A stretch of DNA of 64,000 nt from Mycolicibacterium sp. TY81 (lineage in GTDB: Bacteria; Actinomycetota; Actinomycetes; Mycobacteriales; Mycobacteriaceae). The number at the start of each line of letters is the position of its first letter. Within the stretch, counting starts at the first letter, position 1. Below the pieces are notes generated by a model. That model was not told the origin of the DNA and did no database searches. It worked only from the letters and a program-made list of their open reading frames with translations. Shown here piece by piece: positions 8,559 to 17,251 of the stretch. Position numbers and translations under genes: made by a program. The stretch is from contig NZ_AP023362.1 in assembly GCF_018326285.1 (NCBI RefSeq), forward strand, positions 5,704,001 through 5,768,000, given 5' to 3'.

Positions 8559-9207
8559 CTATTTTCAACGTTCGTAGTCAATCGCGTAGCTTGCGCACAC
8601 GAGATTCGACGTCCAGGGAAGTGAACCTGCGGATCGCTCGAAGTGGTTCTATGGCGAAATGCTCTCGGGCACTTAGTGATTGATGGGCGCGCGTCGCGAG
8701 ATGTGCCCAATCTCGCCCTTGGTGGTCCGCGCTCCAGATCTGTTCGCAGCGGCCGGAGCCTAACCACGCGCAGCGACAACCACGGCGTTCTTGCTGCGGA
8801 CATTCAACCGAGCGCGGCTGATGCGTCGCGGCAGGTCGGCTGCTGGTGACGACCGAGGGTATGCGTGATGAACGCTGCATGACACTGTCGGGTGCGCACC
8901 TGCTGCGTCTTGACCCGGTAGCTATGTCAGTGAATATTGACTCAATGATGGTTGAGCAATTATCGGGGTGGTGCAGCGGCACGGGGGCTGCGGGCCGTTC
9001 ATGGGTGATCGGGGCAGCGGGCAGCATCGCATTGGCCGGCCTGTGTGCTCGACGTTGTTCACTCGCAGGCCTTAATCCCGTTAGGCGGCTGCACCGGCCA
9101 CGCGTCACCCGCCCCGTTCACCGCGATGCCCACCGCGATGCCCACCGACGCGGTGCCGCGCGCTCGGCGCGTCAATCCACCAACCGGTACCTGATCGAGG
9201 AGTCGAC
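8559..9207. other. Intergenic stretch between DUF6602-like gene and pstS
   Basis: No convincing gene is visible; the open frames here lack ribosome sites and protein-like composition. The right end carries the pstS ribosome-binding site (AGGAG near 9197) and a short tandem repeat of CGATGCCCACCG near 9125-9147. The left end must hold the promoter of the DUF6602-like gene. A pho-type promoter for pstS is expected here but I cannot place it. Confidence 0.4.
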
Positions 9208-10299
9208 ATGTTGATGAACCCCGCCAAAGCTGGTGCTATCGCCAGCCTGATCGCCGTCTCTGCCCTCGGCTTGTCCTCATGCGCCAGGACGCCGGTCCAG
9301 CCTTACGCGCAGAACGCCACCATTGACTGCGGAGGCAAACAGGGCCTGGTGGCCAGCGGTTCCACGGCGCAAGCCAACGCGATGACCCGCTTCATCGCCA
9401 GCTACCAGAAGGCGTGCCCCGGCCAGACATTGACCTACACCTCCAACGGATCAGGCGCTGGCGTCCGCGAATTCGTTGCCGGGAAAACCGATTTCGGCGC
9501 ATCCGACTCTCCGCTTCGCGACCAGGAATACACTACTGCCAAAGGGCGGTGCAACGGCGCGGACGCGTGGAACCTGCCCGTGGTCTTCGGGCCTCTGGCG
9601 GTGACGTTCAACCTCAAGGACGTCAACGTGCTGACCCTCGATGCGCCCACCATCGCCAGGATCTTCATCGGTGCTATCACCCGCTGGAACGATCCGGCCA
9701 TCACCGCGCTCAACGGGCAGATGCCCGCCGAAGACATCCACGTGGTCTACCGCAGTGATGACTCGGGCACCACCGACAACTTCCAGCAGTACCTGCAGGC
9801 CGCTTCCGGCGGCGTGTGGAACCGGGGCGCGGGCAAGGCATTTCACGGCGGCACCGGCCAGGGGGCAGCCGGGAACGAAGGCACCTCAGCGGCGGTCGCC
9901 AAAACCGAAGGCGCCATCAGCTACAACGAATGGTCCTATGCCCTCAACCAGAACATGGCCGCCGCCGACATCAAAACACCTGCCGGCATCGTCCACATCG
10001 GCGACGACTGGGTCGGCAAGACCCTCGCCGACGCCAAGATCACCGGCAACGGCGACGACCTGACCGTCGACCTCTCGGCGATCTACAACACCACGACAAA
10101 GGGCGTGTACCCGATCATGTTGGCCAGCTACGAAATCGTCTGCTCCAAGAACCCCGACGCCCAGGTCGGCAAGGCCGTCAAGGCGTTCCTGCAGTCCACC
10201 ACGACCGTCGGGCAGACCGACCTGACCAAGAGTGGCTACATCCCGCTGCCCCCGGAATTTCAATCCAAAGTGGCTGCCGCCGTGAACAAACTCACCTAA
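9208..10299 (+). CDS. pstS: Phosphate-binding lipoprotein PstS
   Basis: This 363-residue extracytoplasmic phosphate receptor has a lipoprotein signal peptide with lipobox LSSC (Cys25), then GLVASGSTAQANAM, TSNGSGAGVREF and FGASDSPL, which form the phosphate-binding loops of PstS, and later RSDDSGTTDNFQQYL. It delivers phosphate to PstCA. A good SD sequence precedes ATG 9208. Unusually, pstC and pstA do not follow; a toxin-antitoxin-like pair does, and a 5'-truncated pstA appears 7.3 kb downstream. It may be the first gene of a broken operon or an orphan receptor serving the other Pst system. Confidence 0.95.
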   Translation: MLMNPAKAGAIASLIAVSALGLSSCARTPVQPYAQNATIDCGGKQGLVASGSTAQANAMTRFIASYQKACPGQTLTYTSNGSGAGVREFVAGKTDFGASDSPLRDQEYTTAKGRCNGADAWNLPVVFGPLAVTFNLKDVNVLTLDAPTIARIFIGAITRWNDPAITALNGQMPAEDIHVVYRSDDSGTTDNFQQYLQAASGGVWNRGAGKAFHGGTGQGAAGNEGTSAAVAKTEGAISYNEWSYALNQNMAAADIKTPAGIVHIGDDWVGKTLADAKITGNGDDLTVDLSAIYNTTTKGVYPIMLASYEIVCSKNPDAQVGKAVKAFLQSTTTVGQTDLTKSGYIPLPPEFQSKVAAAVNKLT

Positions 10300-10460
10300 C
10301 GCCAAACCCGAGCAGCGCGACCCACACGAACGGCCAACGCCTCCCGGGCATGCGCTCGACCGTGTGCGGCCGTGGCGATGGATCAGCACCGAAGGCCACC
10401 GGGGCGACCGCGATGGAGAACTAGAATGCGTCAGCATCGAGACGTCATGGGGCCTGGAGT

Positions 10461-11150
10461 GTGAGCCATGCACGAAAATTGCCTGCGATCGCACGAAACT
10501 CGTCGCGTCAGGCGAGTTTCGTGACGCCGGCCGAGGCCATCGAGCAGCGTGCCGCCGGCATCATCAGCACCGACGAGATGATGCAGAGTCTGTTGAGCTG
10601 GTCTTACACCTTCGGTGACGTCGCTCGTGTCGATGGCGTTGCCACCGACGCCTGGATCCGTGGTGACTGGGACTGCGTGGAAATGGCCTTCTATGTCGAT
10701 AAGCTGACCGACGACGAGTTCGAGCGCGTGGCCGAGTATGCCCGCCTTCAGTTGCCGGCGGCTGGGCACGAGCAGCGGCTCACGGGTAGCGCCTTTACCG
10801 CGCAGGACGTCGCGGCAGGACTGGAGCTCAACTATGCCCAGGTCCACCACATGCGGATGGCACGCCAGCTCTGGGCGGTCTCGGATGGGCAGTCGTGGCG
10901 ATTCCCGGCAGCCCAATTCGATATCGACATCGTGGCCTGGCGGCCGATCCGTCAGATCAGCGGCCTCGCTGACGTGCTGGCCGCGCTGCCAGCTGACCTA
11001 CGTCCGGTAGCGATCGAAGGCTTTCTGTACACGCCGCAACCGGACCTTGTCCGTGGCCGGGCTCAATCGACTCTGGCCTGGCTGCGCGGCGGCGGTGATA
11101 TCGACGCGGCGGTACGCGCCGCGCGGGCTTATCCGTGGTACGGCCGCTGA
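10461..11150 (+). CDS. Antitoxin-like protein with Xre-MbcA-ParS-like C-terminus (tentative)
   Basis: This 229-residue protein has an N-terminal region with EAIEQRAAGIISTDEMMQSL, an internal helix-turn-helix-like stretch (FTAQDVAAGLELNYAQVHHM, about residues 110-130), a phrase SWRFPAAQFD, and a C-terminus LADVLAALPADLRPV followed by LVRGRAQSTLAWLRGGGD. The C-terminal pattern resembles toxin-binding domains of Xre-MbcA-ParS antitoxins. The next gene overlaps it by 16 bp, as in toxin-antitoxin pairs. The family call is tentative; the two-gene architecture is clear. Confidence 0.5.
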   Translation: MSHARKLPAIARNSSRQASFVTPAEAIEQRAAGIISTDEMMQSLLSWSYTFGDVARVDGVATDAWIRGDWDCVEMAFYVDKLTDDEFERVAEYARLQLPAAGHEQRLTGSAFTAQDVAAGLELNYAQVHHMRMARQLWAVSDGQSWRFPAAQFDIDIVAWRPIRQISGLADVLAALPADLRPVAIEGFLYTPQPDLVRGRAQSTLAWLRGGGDIDAAVRAARAYPWYGR

Positions 11151-11500
11151 GTACCGAACCGACGGGCGTCGTTTTCTACCTCGCCAAGGACGGTGACCGC
11201 ACCATCGCTCTGGTCGCCGAGCGCGACGGCAGACTGTTCTGCTACATCCCCAACGTCGACGCCTTCGTCTACAACAAGCCGATGAGCGTCGACTTCCTGA
11301 TCGACCGCAGCCGCCGATACGACCAGATCAACACCGCCGACGCCGCACGGATCATCGGTGAGGGCCGCATCGGCAGAATCGACGGCGGCGAGTACGTCAC
11401 GCTATGGGAGTGGGCAACATCTGAGCCACTGCGGATGAATCCGGAGGCGGTGCTCGGCGCGCCGGATCCCGAAGAACCGAGAAAGCGCCCGCACCGATGA
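11135..11500 (+). CDS. Unknown protein, partner of the upstream antitoxin-like gene
   Basis: This 121-residue protein begins at GTG 11135, overlapping the previous gene by 16 bp, so the two are almost certainly co-translated. It has a beta-rich start (VVFYLAKDGDRTIALVAERDG), a central MSVDFLIDRSRRYDQIN helix and a short basic tail (EEPRKRPHR). I do not recognise the family; RES, PIN and RelE signatures are absent. If the upstream protein is an antitoxin, this is the candidate partner, but it could equally be an accessory regulator. Confidence 0.55.
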   Translation: MVRPLSTEPTGVVFYLAKDGDRTIALVAERDGRLFCYIPNVDAFVYNKPMSVDFLIDRSRRYDQINTADAARIIGEGRIGRIDGGEYVTLWEWATSEPLRMNPEAVLGAPDPEEPRKRPHR

Positions 11501-11680
11501 CCAACGCACGTTGAGCTTGCCGCGGGCGGCGGTCTTAGCAGGGGCGCAGCCGCCCTCCGACACGGCCGTTGGATACCCCAAGAGTCCGAGAAGCCGGAGT
11601 GCGTCCTGATATGAAATCTGGGTGCCGCAGCGTCGCAAACCGCCCACCGAACGGGACTGGATGCAGGCCCCCGTCAACGC

Positions 11681-13168
11681 GTGGCCACAGGTGCTGGTCC
11701 CGTGAAGATCGATGTGCCCGCTCAGATGTTTGGCGGCGACCCGGCGGGGTTCATTGAGCACTTGGGCTTGCGCATCACCGGTCGCCCATCGCCCTCTGAG
11801 ACCGTCTGGGACATCGCCGCACCTGCGGCAACGCTGGTCGCGGGACAGACGCTGCACGGTCCGGCGCTCAAGCGCAGCAGATTCGATGTCTCAACGGCAC
11901 CGGAGCCTTCGGTGCCGGGCGGCGTGCCGGCCGAACTGGCCGGCAGATTCGAACAGCTCGCCGCACTCCTTGACGAACACCCAACGCTGCCTTCGCGATT
12001 CGACCGGATCGTCCAGACACTCATTGCAGTACCCGACGACCAAGTACCCACCGCGATCAGATGGGGCAGCAACATGCTCGCGGCCATGCCGCTGCAGAAC
12101 GAGGACGGCACGACCGAGCCGCTGTTTCCTCGGCATTCGGTCCACGACATTCGCATCAGCGAGAGCGTCTACCGCTGGACCAAACTCCCCCAGGTGTTCC
12201 TCCTCCTCAAGCGCCACAGTCTGTCCGAGGTGATCGCCGCTTCCCGAACGAATTCGTTCGAGCAGGTCTTCCAGTCCTCCGGAGCCCTGCTGGAGGGCAG
12301 CGTATTTGGCGGCCTCTACTTCGCCCCGCTGCTGGGCAACCAATCCCCGCTGATGTGGGGCATCGGAGCCCCGCGCATCGGCCAGGTCATCATCTACACC
12401 TTCGGACGGCTGATCGGTGGACGAAGCGACGGCGCCAGCCGCGACGGCCTGGATTCTCTTCAACCCCTTACCCACTTCACCGCCAGCCGCGAGTTCGCAA
12501 CCGGACTCCAACACGAAACCACCATGCACAAGGCAGTGTTCTCAGAGGCGGTGGACTGGTGGACCTCACGAATCAACAACGCCATCGTCGACCTCTACTC
12601 ACCGACCACCTACGTCAACAGTAACGGCTTCTACGTGCCCGAAGCGCACCAACGATGGATGCTCAACTTCGAACAGCTCCTGGTGCGTATCGCGGCAATA
12701 CTGCGTCACCCTCGCGATCAAGCGGCCCAACTGACCTTGCTGTTCCCGGCGATGGACATGCTCGCAGACAGCTTGATCAGGAGCAGCGGCATCGGCCAGC
12801 TCATGACTCCCACCCGCATCCGCAAGCGTATCGTTGCCATAGAACAGCATGTGCCCCAACGTATTAGGCAACTCATCATGGAGCCCGCCCACCGTGCTCT
12901 GGCCGCGGCAGAACACGTCGCCGACGAGTTCTTCGTCGAAAGCCTCAACGCGGACGCCACTACCGAGTCGCGGCTCACCACGCTGTGGAACGCCAGGCGC
13001 AACGCCACCCACGGCTTCAACAGCAACGCGGAAATCCTCGCCGAGCACAGTGGGCGACTGCCCTCCGACATCGTGCTGGTGCCGATGGTGTACCTGTTGG
13101 ACATCCTGACCGACCGGCAGTATCTGCTCAGGCACATCGAGAGCAGTTGCGCACGGAATCCGGCATAG
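11681..13168 (+). CDS. Large unknown protein with HEPN-like C-terminal motif
   Basis: This protein is up to 495 residues from GTG 11681; GTG 11702 is an equally good start. Most of it is predicted helical without recognised domains. Near the C-terminus it reads LWNARRNATHGF, which fits the Rx4H-type RN...H motif and hydrophobic context of HEPN domains such as the ApeA type; the following helix (PSDIVLVPMVYLLDIL) fits too. HEPN proteins are often RNases in toxin or defence systems. It lies 180 bp downstream of the antitoxin-like pair in the same orientation. The HEPN call is an inference from one motif. Confidence 0.5.
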   Translation: MATGAGPVKIDVPAQMFGGDPAGFIEHLGLRITGRPSPSETVWDIAAPAATLVAGQTLHGPALKRSRFDVSTAPEPSVPGGVPAELAGRFEQLAALLDEHPTLPSRFDRIVQTLIAVPDDQVPTAIRWGSNMLAAMPLQNEDGTTEPLFPRHSVHDIRISESVYRWTKLPQVFLLLKRHSLSEVIAASRTNSFEQVFQSSGALLEGSVFGGLYFAPLLGNQSPLMWGIGAPRIGQVIIYTFGRLIGGRSDGASRDGLDSLQPLTHFTASREFATGLQHETTMHKAVFSEAVDWWTSRINNAIVDLYSPTTYVNSNGFYVPEAHQRWMLNFEQLLVRIAAILRHPRDQAAQLTLLFPAMDMLADSLIRSSGIGQLMTPTRIRKRIVAIEQHVPQRIRQLIMEPAHRALAAAEHVADEFFVESLNADATTESRLTTLWNARRNATHGFNSNAEILAEHSGRLPSDIVLVPMVYLLDILTDRQYLLRHIESSCARNPA

Positions 13169-13245
13169 CCACCGGACAACCGCGGACGACCCACCCACGC
13201 CGCGGCTGCCCGAGTCGGCCGACTGCCGGAGCATCGAAGCGCGAG

Positions 13246-13560
13246 TTATTCCGCCGGGGGCAGTTCCAGTTCAACAACGGCGCCGTCGCCGACCATCAGA
13301 AACTCATGGGGCGAGACTTCAAGGGCGGCGGCTAGATCGAACAAGCGCTCATAGAGCAGGCCGCTCTTGCCGAGTTCCACGTCGACCAGCAGGTTTCGCG
13401 AAAACCCGGAGCGTAGTGCCAGAGCTTCCTGAGTTAGACCGCGACGGGTACGCACTTGGCGGATCCGCTGTCCCACAAGGGCGCGAGCCCGGGCCCACTC
13501 TGCAACGCGTTCTGGGTCGGACTGATCTCGCGGTTTCGGCACCCAACCAAGTAGCAGCAT
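13246..13560 (-). CDS. XRE-family helix-turn-helix regulator
   Basis: This 104-residue protein has a clear Cro/CI HTH: VGQRIRQVRTRRGLTQEALA, then LRSGFSRNLLVDVELGKSG, with a final helix LFDLAAALEVSPHEFL. An upstream extension of the open frame to 14319 has no protein-like features, so ATG 13560 is chosen. It is divergent from the small RHH-like gene at 13640, leaving about 80 bp for a shared operator, and may regulate that gene. Confidence 0.75.
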   Translation of the reverse strand: MLLLGWVPKPRDQSDPERVAEWARARALVGQRIRQVRTRRGLTQEALALRSGFSRNLLVDVELGKSGLLYERLFDLAAALEVSPHEFLMVGDGAVVELELPPAE

Positions 13561-13639
13561 CGCACCACCAAAGGTCTGCCAAGCTAGCTTGGCATGAGAT
13601 CTATACTTTGCCGGGTCGCGAATGAGAGGGAAGTAACGA

Positions 13640-13843
13640 ATGCCGGATAGTGCCAGTGCAAAGAGGGGTCGCAGTGGATCGGAAACGCGACAGCGCACCG
13701 ATACCGTGACCCTTCGGCTTCTACCGGCGGAAGGTGCTGCGCTCAGCATCTTGGCGAAGAAGCATGGACACGCGAGCCGCCAAGCGCTAATACTTGCTGC
13801 GCTGCAGCCGCTCATTTCTGATTCTTCGCAAACGCCGTCGTAA
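13640..13843 (+). CDS. Small ribbon-helix-helix-like protein
   Basis: This 67-residue basic protein reads RTDTVTLRLLPAEGAALSIL, then AKKHGHASRQALILAALQPL, the beta-strand-helix-helix pattern of RHH antitoxins and partition regulators. An AGAGGGAAG stretch gives a ribosome-binding site before ATG 13640. It is divergent from the XRE gene. No toxin follows directly, so it may be a lone regulator. Confidence 0.5.
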   Translation: MPDSASAKRGRSGSETRQRTDTVTLRLLPAEGAALSILAKKHGHASRQALILAALQPLISDSSQTPS

Positions 13844-14028
13844 TCGGCTGTACCATGCGCTATTCCGGCGGCGTGCCCTCCACGATCATCGCGGGACGGG
13901 CGTATTCCATCGCTTCGGCTAGGGTGCGACGATGATGAAAGCACATGAAACGTCAGCTGTTTCGGTATTTCGATGAGGAGAACGTTGCCACGTAACGTGC
14001 AGTATCCAGTCGCCGAGCCGTCGTCGAT
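13844..14028. other. Non-coding gap before the zinc-ribbon gene
   Basis: No gene of normal size is seen. A 23-codon frame (13973-14044) preceded by GGAG-like sequence overlaps the start of the next gene and could be a leader peptide, but nothing else supports it. Confidence 0.3.
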
Positions 14029-14304
14029 GTGGCCAGATACGTGATACTGCGCCACATCTGCGAAGTGTGCGGTATCGAAGAACACCTCACGCCCGAAGCG
14101 GCCCACGAAGCCGGCTGGGACTACCCGCCGAAAATGGGCACATTCGGCGTGATCAGCCCACGAACCTGCCCCAATTGCGTGGTCAACCAGACTCTGTGGT
14201 GGGCGGTCGTGGTTGAGAAATGCACAGTCGACATGCTCACTACGCGCCAGCGAGAAACGTTCGTCCGGATCACCGGCGAGCCTGGCAACATCACAGTCCC
14301 GTAG
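14029..14304 (+). CDS. Small zinc-ribbon protein
   Basis: This 91-residue protein has two Cys pairs, CEVC near residue 11 and CPNC near residue 47, spaced as in a treble-clef or zinc-ribbon fold, with conserved-looking linkers (HEAGWDYPPKMGTFGVISP). The function is unknown; similar small proteins occur in actinobacterial mobile regions. The start is GTG 14029. It is convergent with the IS-interrupted gene, whose stop lies 16 bp away. Confidence 0.55.
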   Translation: MARYVILRHICEVCGIEEHLTPEAAHEAGWDYPPKMGTFGVISPRTCPNCVVNQTLWWAVVVEKCTVDMLTTRQRETFVRITGEPGNITVP

Positions 14305-14918
14305 ATCGGTCGGACGCATTCATTCGTTGTGTCCCAACGCTTCACGGCGCTCCTCGTCCGGGAGTAAGCCGCCCATCGGTGACGCTTCACGCATTTCGAT
14401 TGCGTGGCGATGCAGGCCAATCAATGCGAGGCGCAGTGCCGCCAGATCGTTGCTCTCCACGATGCGTTGCCGACAGTCGAGGTTCGCAATGTGAGGCTGG
14501 CCGTGAACACCGGTGCGCAAGCGTGCGATGTTGGCGAGGATGGTCAATGCCCAATCGCCGAGTGACGATTGGGTCTGCTGCACGAATAGGTGACATCTGA
14601 GTTGGCTTGCCCAGCATGGGCGGGCTGGAAGGATGTCCCCATGGCAAGGCCCTACCCCCGCGAGTTCCGCGACGACGTCGTCCGGGTCGCTCGCAACCGC
14701 GATGACGGTGTAACGATCGAGCAGATCGCCACCGATTTCGGAGTGCACCCGATGACGCTGCAGAAATGGCTCCGTCAGGCCGACATCGACGAAGGCACCA
14801 AGCCCGGCAAGAGCGCCAGCGAGTCCGGTGAGCTGCGCGAAGCCCGACGGCGGATCAAACTGCTAGAGCAAGAGAACGAGGGGGCCTTGCCCCCATGTAG
14901 TGGACACGGGATTTGTGG

Positions 14919-15818
14919 TTACGCGGCTACTGGCAGCGTAGCCGGTGTTAGGGTCCTTTCGTAGGTCGCAGGGCTGGAATAGCGGCACCGGGAGTGCCGT
15001 CGTTTGGTGTTGTAGCGAGCCAGCCAGCGGAACACTTCGCGGCGGCAGGTAGCAGCGTCGGGCCAGTGGCTGCGGTCCTGCAGGATCTCGCGTTTGAGGG
15101 CGGCGTTGAACGATTCGGCCAGCGCGTTATCGGCACTTGACCCGACGCCACCCATAGACTGGGTGACCTCCAAGTCACGGCAGAGGTTCGCGAAATCCCT
15201 TGAGGTGTACTGACTTCCGTGATCTGTGTGGAACACTGCACCGGTCAGGGAGCCGCGCAGCGCCGCAGCGGCTTTGAGGGCATCTTCGACCAGTTCGGTG
15301 CGCATGTGCTCGGCGATCGCCCACCCCGCCACCCGTCCGGAGAAGCAGTCGATCACGGTCGCCAGATACAGATTCGAACCGTTTGCCAATGGCAGGTAGG
15401 TGATGTCGCCGACGTACTTGACGTTGGGTGCCGCGGCGGTGAAGTCCCGGTTGAGCAGGTCCGGGACTTTCTGTTTGGCCGGATCCGGCGTGGTGGTCTT
15501 CACCCGTCGCCGGCGGCGGTAGCCGGCGATCCCGGCACTGCGCATGACCCGGGCCACCCGCTTGTGGTTGACCCGCTCACCGTCGGGTGCACCGTCGTTG
15601 AGTTCAGCGGTGATCCGCGGCGCCCCGTAGGTGTTGTCCTCATCGTGCACGGTGCGGATACGCGCGGCCAGCGCCTTGTCAGCGGCCTGGCGGGCGGCGC
15701 GTCCGTCGGCAGCGGCCAACCAGGCGTAGAACGATGAACGCGCAACCTCGACGACTGCGCACAGCCACTTCACCTCGAAGGTGTGCAGGTGGTCGGCGAC
15801 GAACTGGAAGCGGCTCAC
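14919..15818 (-). CDS. Inner IS3 transposase OrfB (DDE integrase)
   Basis: This 299-residue protein has an N-terminal HTH_21-type region (EVARSSFYAWLAA) and an intact rve core: VGDITYLPLANG (D), FHTDHGSQYTS (D) and DNALAESFNAALKRE (E). Full length and uninterrupted. It is translated from GTG 15818 or by frameshift from OrfA. Confidence 0.93.
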   Translation of the reverse strand: MSRFQFVADHLHTFEVKWLCAVVEVARSSFYAWLAAADGRAARQAADKALAARIRTVHDEDNTYGAPRITAELNDGAPDGERVNHKRVARVMRSAGIAGYRRRRRVKTTTPDPAKQKVPDLLNRDFTAAAPNVKYVGDITYLPLANGSNLYLATVIDCFSGRVAGWAIAEHMRTELVEDALKAAAALRGSLTGAVFHTDHGSQYTSRDFANLCRDLEVTQSMGGVGSSADNALAESFNAALKREILQDRSHWPDAATCRREVFRWLARYNTKRRHSRCRYSSPATYERTLTPATLPVAA

Positions 15819-16147
15819 CAGTTCGTCTCCCCGGCGAAATACTTGGCCGCCGACCGCAGAATGTCACGCTCGGTAGACAACCGAGCCTCCGTGGCGCGTA
15901 ACGCCTTGTTCTCGGCCCGTAGCCGGGCCAGCTCCTGCTCTGGGGTCTCAACGCCGGGGCTCGGCTGTGCTGCTGCGGTGGGGTTGCGGTGCCTGATCGG
16001 CACCCCGGCGGCTTTGCACCACGCTGAGAGCGTCACACCGGAGATGCCGAGTTCGTCGGCGATCTGCGTGATCGTGGCGCCCTCGGTGTCTCGGTACAGC
16101 GCTACCGCGTCCCGTTTGAACTCGTCAGGGTAATTTTTCCTTGCCAT
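15815..16147 (-). CDS. Inner IS3 transposase OrfA
   Basis: This 110-residue HTH_Tnp_1 protein starts MARKNYPDEFKRDAVALY, has a TITQIADELGISGVTLSAW helix-turn-helix and ends in a coiled region LARLRAENKALRATEARL. Its stop overlaps the orfB GTG (GTGA at 15815-15818), where -1 frameshifting would produce the OrfAB fusion transposase. Confidence 0.92.
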   Translation of the reverse strand: MARKNYPDEFKRDAVALYRDTEGATITQIADELGISGVTLSAWCKAAGVPIRHRNPTAAAQPSPGVETPEQELARLRAENKALRATEARLSTERDILRSAAKYFAGETNW

Positions 16148-16274
16148 CGTGGTGGATCATCTCGCTTCCCCCGCCAACCTTGCGGGATTCAGCGTGTCCA
16201 ACACACGGGGTCAAGTCCCAGGTGCTGCGTCGGGCCGCAGCGTATTTATCGCAGGCCAATCTGCCGGGAAAAGG

Positions 16275-17145
16275 GTCTACCCGCTCGTGAAAGAGCTCGC
16301 CGCCGACGGGATCCCCGTCGCGGTGACGTGCCGGGTACTCAAGCTCTCCCGCCAACCGTATTACCGCTGGCTGGCCGACCCCATCACCGAGGCCGAACTC
16401 ATCGAGGCCTACCGCGCCAATGCGCTGTTCGACGCGCACGCAGACGATCCGGAGTTCGGCTACCGCTACCTCGTGGAGGAGGCGCGCGATGCCCGGCGAG
16501 CCGATGGCCGAGCGCACCGCATGGCGGATCTGCTCGCAGAATCGACTGTGGAGCGTGTTTGGTAAGAAACGCGGCAAGAACGGCAAAGTCGGGCCGCCGG
16601 TGCACGACGATCTTGTCGAGCGTGACTTCACCGCTGAAGGGCCAAATCAGTTGTGGCTCAGTGACATCACTGAGCACCGCACCGGTGAGGGCAAGCTCTA
16701 CCTCTGTGCGATTAAGGACGTGTTCTCCAACCGGATCGTCGGCTACAGCATCGACTCCCGAATGAAGTCACAACTGGCCATCCGGGCACTACACAGCGCG
16801 GTAGCCCGACGCGGAGATGTCGCGGGGTGCATTCTGCACTCGGATCGCGGATCTCAGTTCCGGTCAAGGAAATTCGTACACGCCTTGAATCAACACGAGA
16901 TGGTCGGCTCTATGGGCCGTGTCGGAGCCGCCGGCGACAACGCCGCCATGGAGAGCTTCTTTAGCCTGCTGCAGAAGAACGTGCTCGACCGCCGCCGCTG
17001 GGACACCCGAGAACAACTCCGCATCGCGATCGTCACCTGGATCGAGCGCACCTACCACCGGCGCCGCCGCCAGTCCGGCCTCGGGCGGTTGACCCCGATC
17101 GAATTCGAAGCAATCATGACCACACCGGCCAGTCAGGCCGCGTGA
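16275..17145 (+). pseudogene. Outer IS3 transposase orfB (DDE integrase), frameshifted
   Basis: The first segment reads VYPLVKELAADGIPVAV to FGYRYLVEEARDA. Near CCC at 16492-16494 one extra base moves the frame, and the second segment continues GEPMAERTAWRICSQ through the rve domain: LWLSDITEH (first Asp), LHSDRGSQF (second Asp) and DNAAMESFFSLLQKN (Glu). All catalytic residues survive but are separated from the N-terminus by the frameshift. Confidence 0.85.
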
Positions 17146-17251
17146 CCGAAACTGTCACCTGATCGTGCAGCAGACCCATTCGGTTAGGTCTGTAGCGAGC
17201 TGGCGATGGACAAGCCACGAGCGCCGCTCGGATCGGGTCAGTTCGACATCG

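Larger units (their letters stand above)
14882..16219 (-). mobile_element. Inner IS3-family insertion sequence nested in the outer orfA
   Basis: This 1338-bp element has imperfect inverted ends starting GGGCCTTGCCCCCATG on the left and GGGACTTGACCCCGTG (reverse complement) on the right. It is flanked by 3-bp AGG duplications at 14879-14881 and 16220-16222, and excising it with one AGG restores the outer orfA codon for codon. Both of its genes are intact, so it may still be active. Confidence 0.88.
14641..16290 (+). pseudogene. Outer IS3 transposase orfA, split by nested IS
   Basis: The HTH protein starts MARPYPREFRDDVVRVARN with a VTIEQIATDFGVHPMTLQKW helix-turn-helix and a leucine-zipper-like RRRIKLLEQENE. 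At 14881 the reading frame is broken by the inner IS and resumes at 16223 as VLRRAAAYLSQANLPGKGS to a TGA at 16288. The sequence GGAAAAGGG at 16266-16274 is a plausible -1 slippage site into orfB. Confidence 0.85.
14571..17177 (+). mobile_element. Outer IS3-family insertion sequence, interrupted by a second IS
   Basis: Terminal inverted repeats at 14571-14595 and 17153-17177 match at 23 of 25 positions and begin GGGTCTGCTGCACGA. A 3-bp ATT duplication flanks the element (14568-14570 and 17178-17180). Without the nested insertion it would be about 1.27 kb with orfA/orfB organisation, normal for IS3. It is dead twice: a second IS sits in orfA, and orfB has a frameshift. Confidence 0.85.

Noticed and set aside
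8578-9108. A 176-codon minus-strand frame upstream of pstS
   Set aside because: No start region, no recognisable domain, Arg/Ser/Pro-rich composition; treated as non-coding.
9121-9150. Short tandem repeat as a possible CRISPR or regulatory array
   Set aside because: Only two to three imperfect copies of a 12-bp unit with no spacers; no CRISPR array or cas gene was found anywhere in the window.
13561-14319. N-terminal extension of the XRE regulator to 357 residues
   Set aside because: The upstream part overlaps the RHH-like and zinc-ribbon genes in antisense and is not protein-like; the HTH starts soon after ATG 13560.
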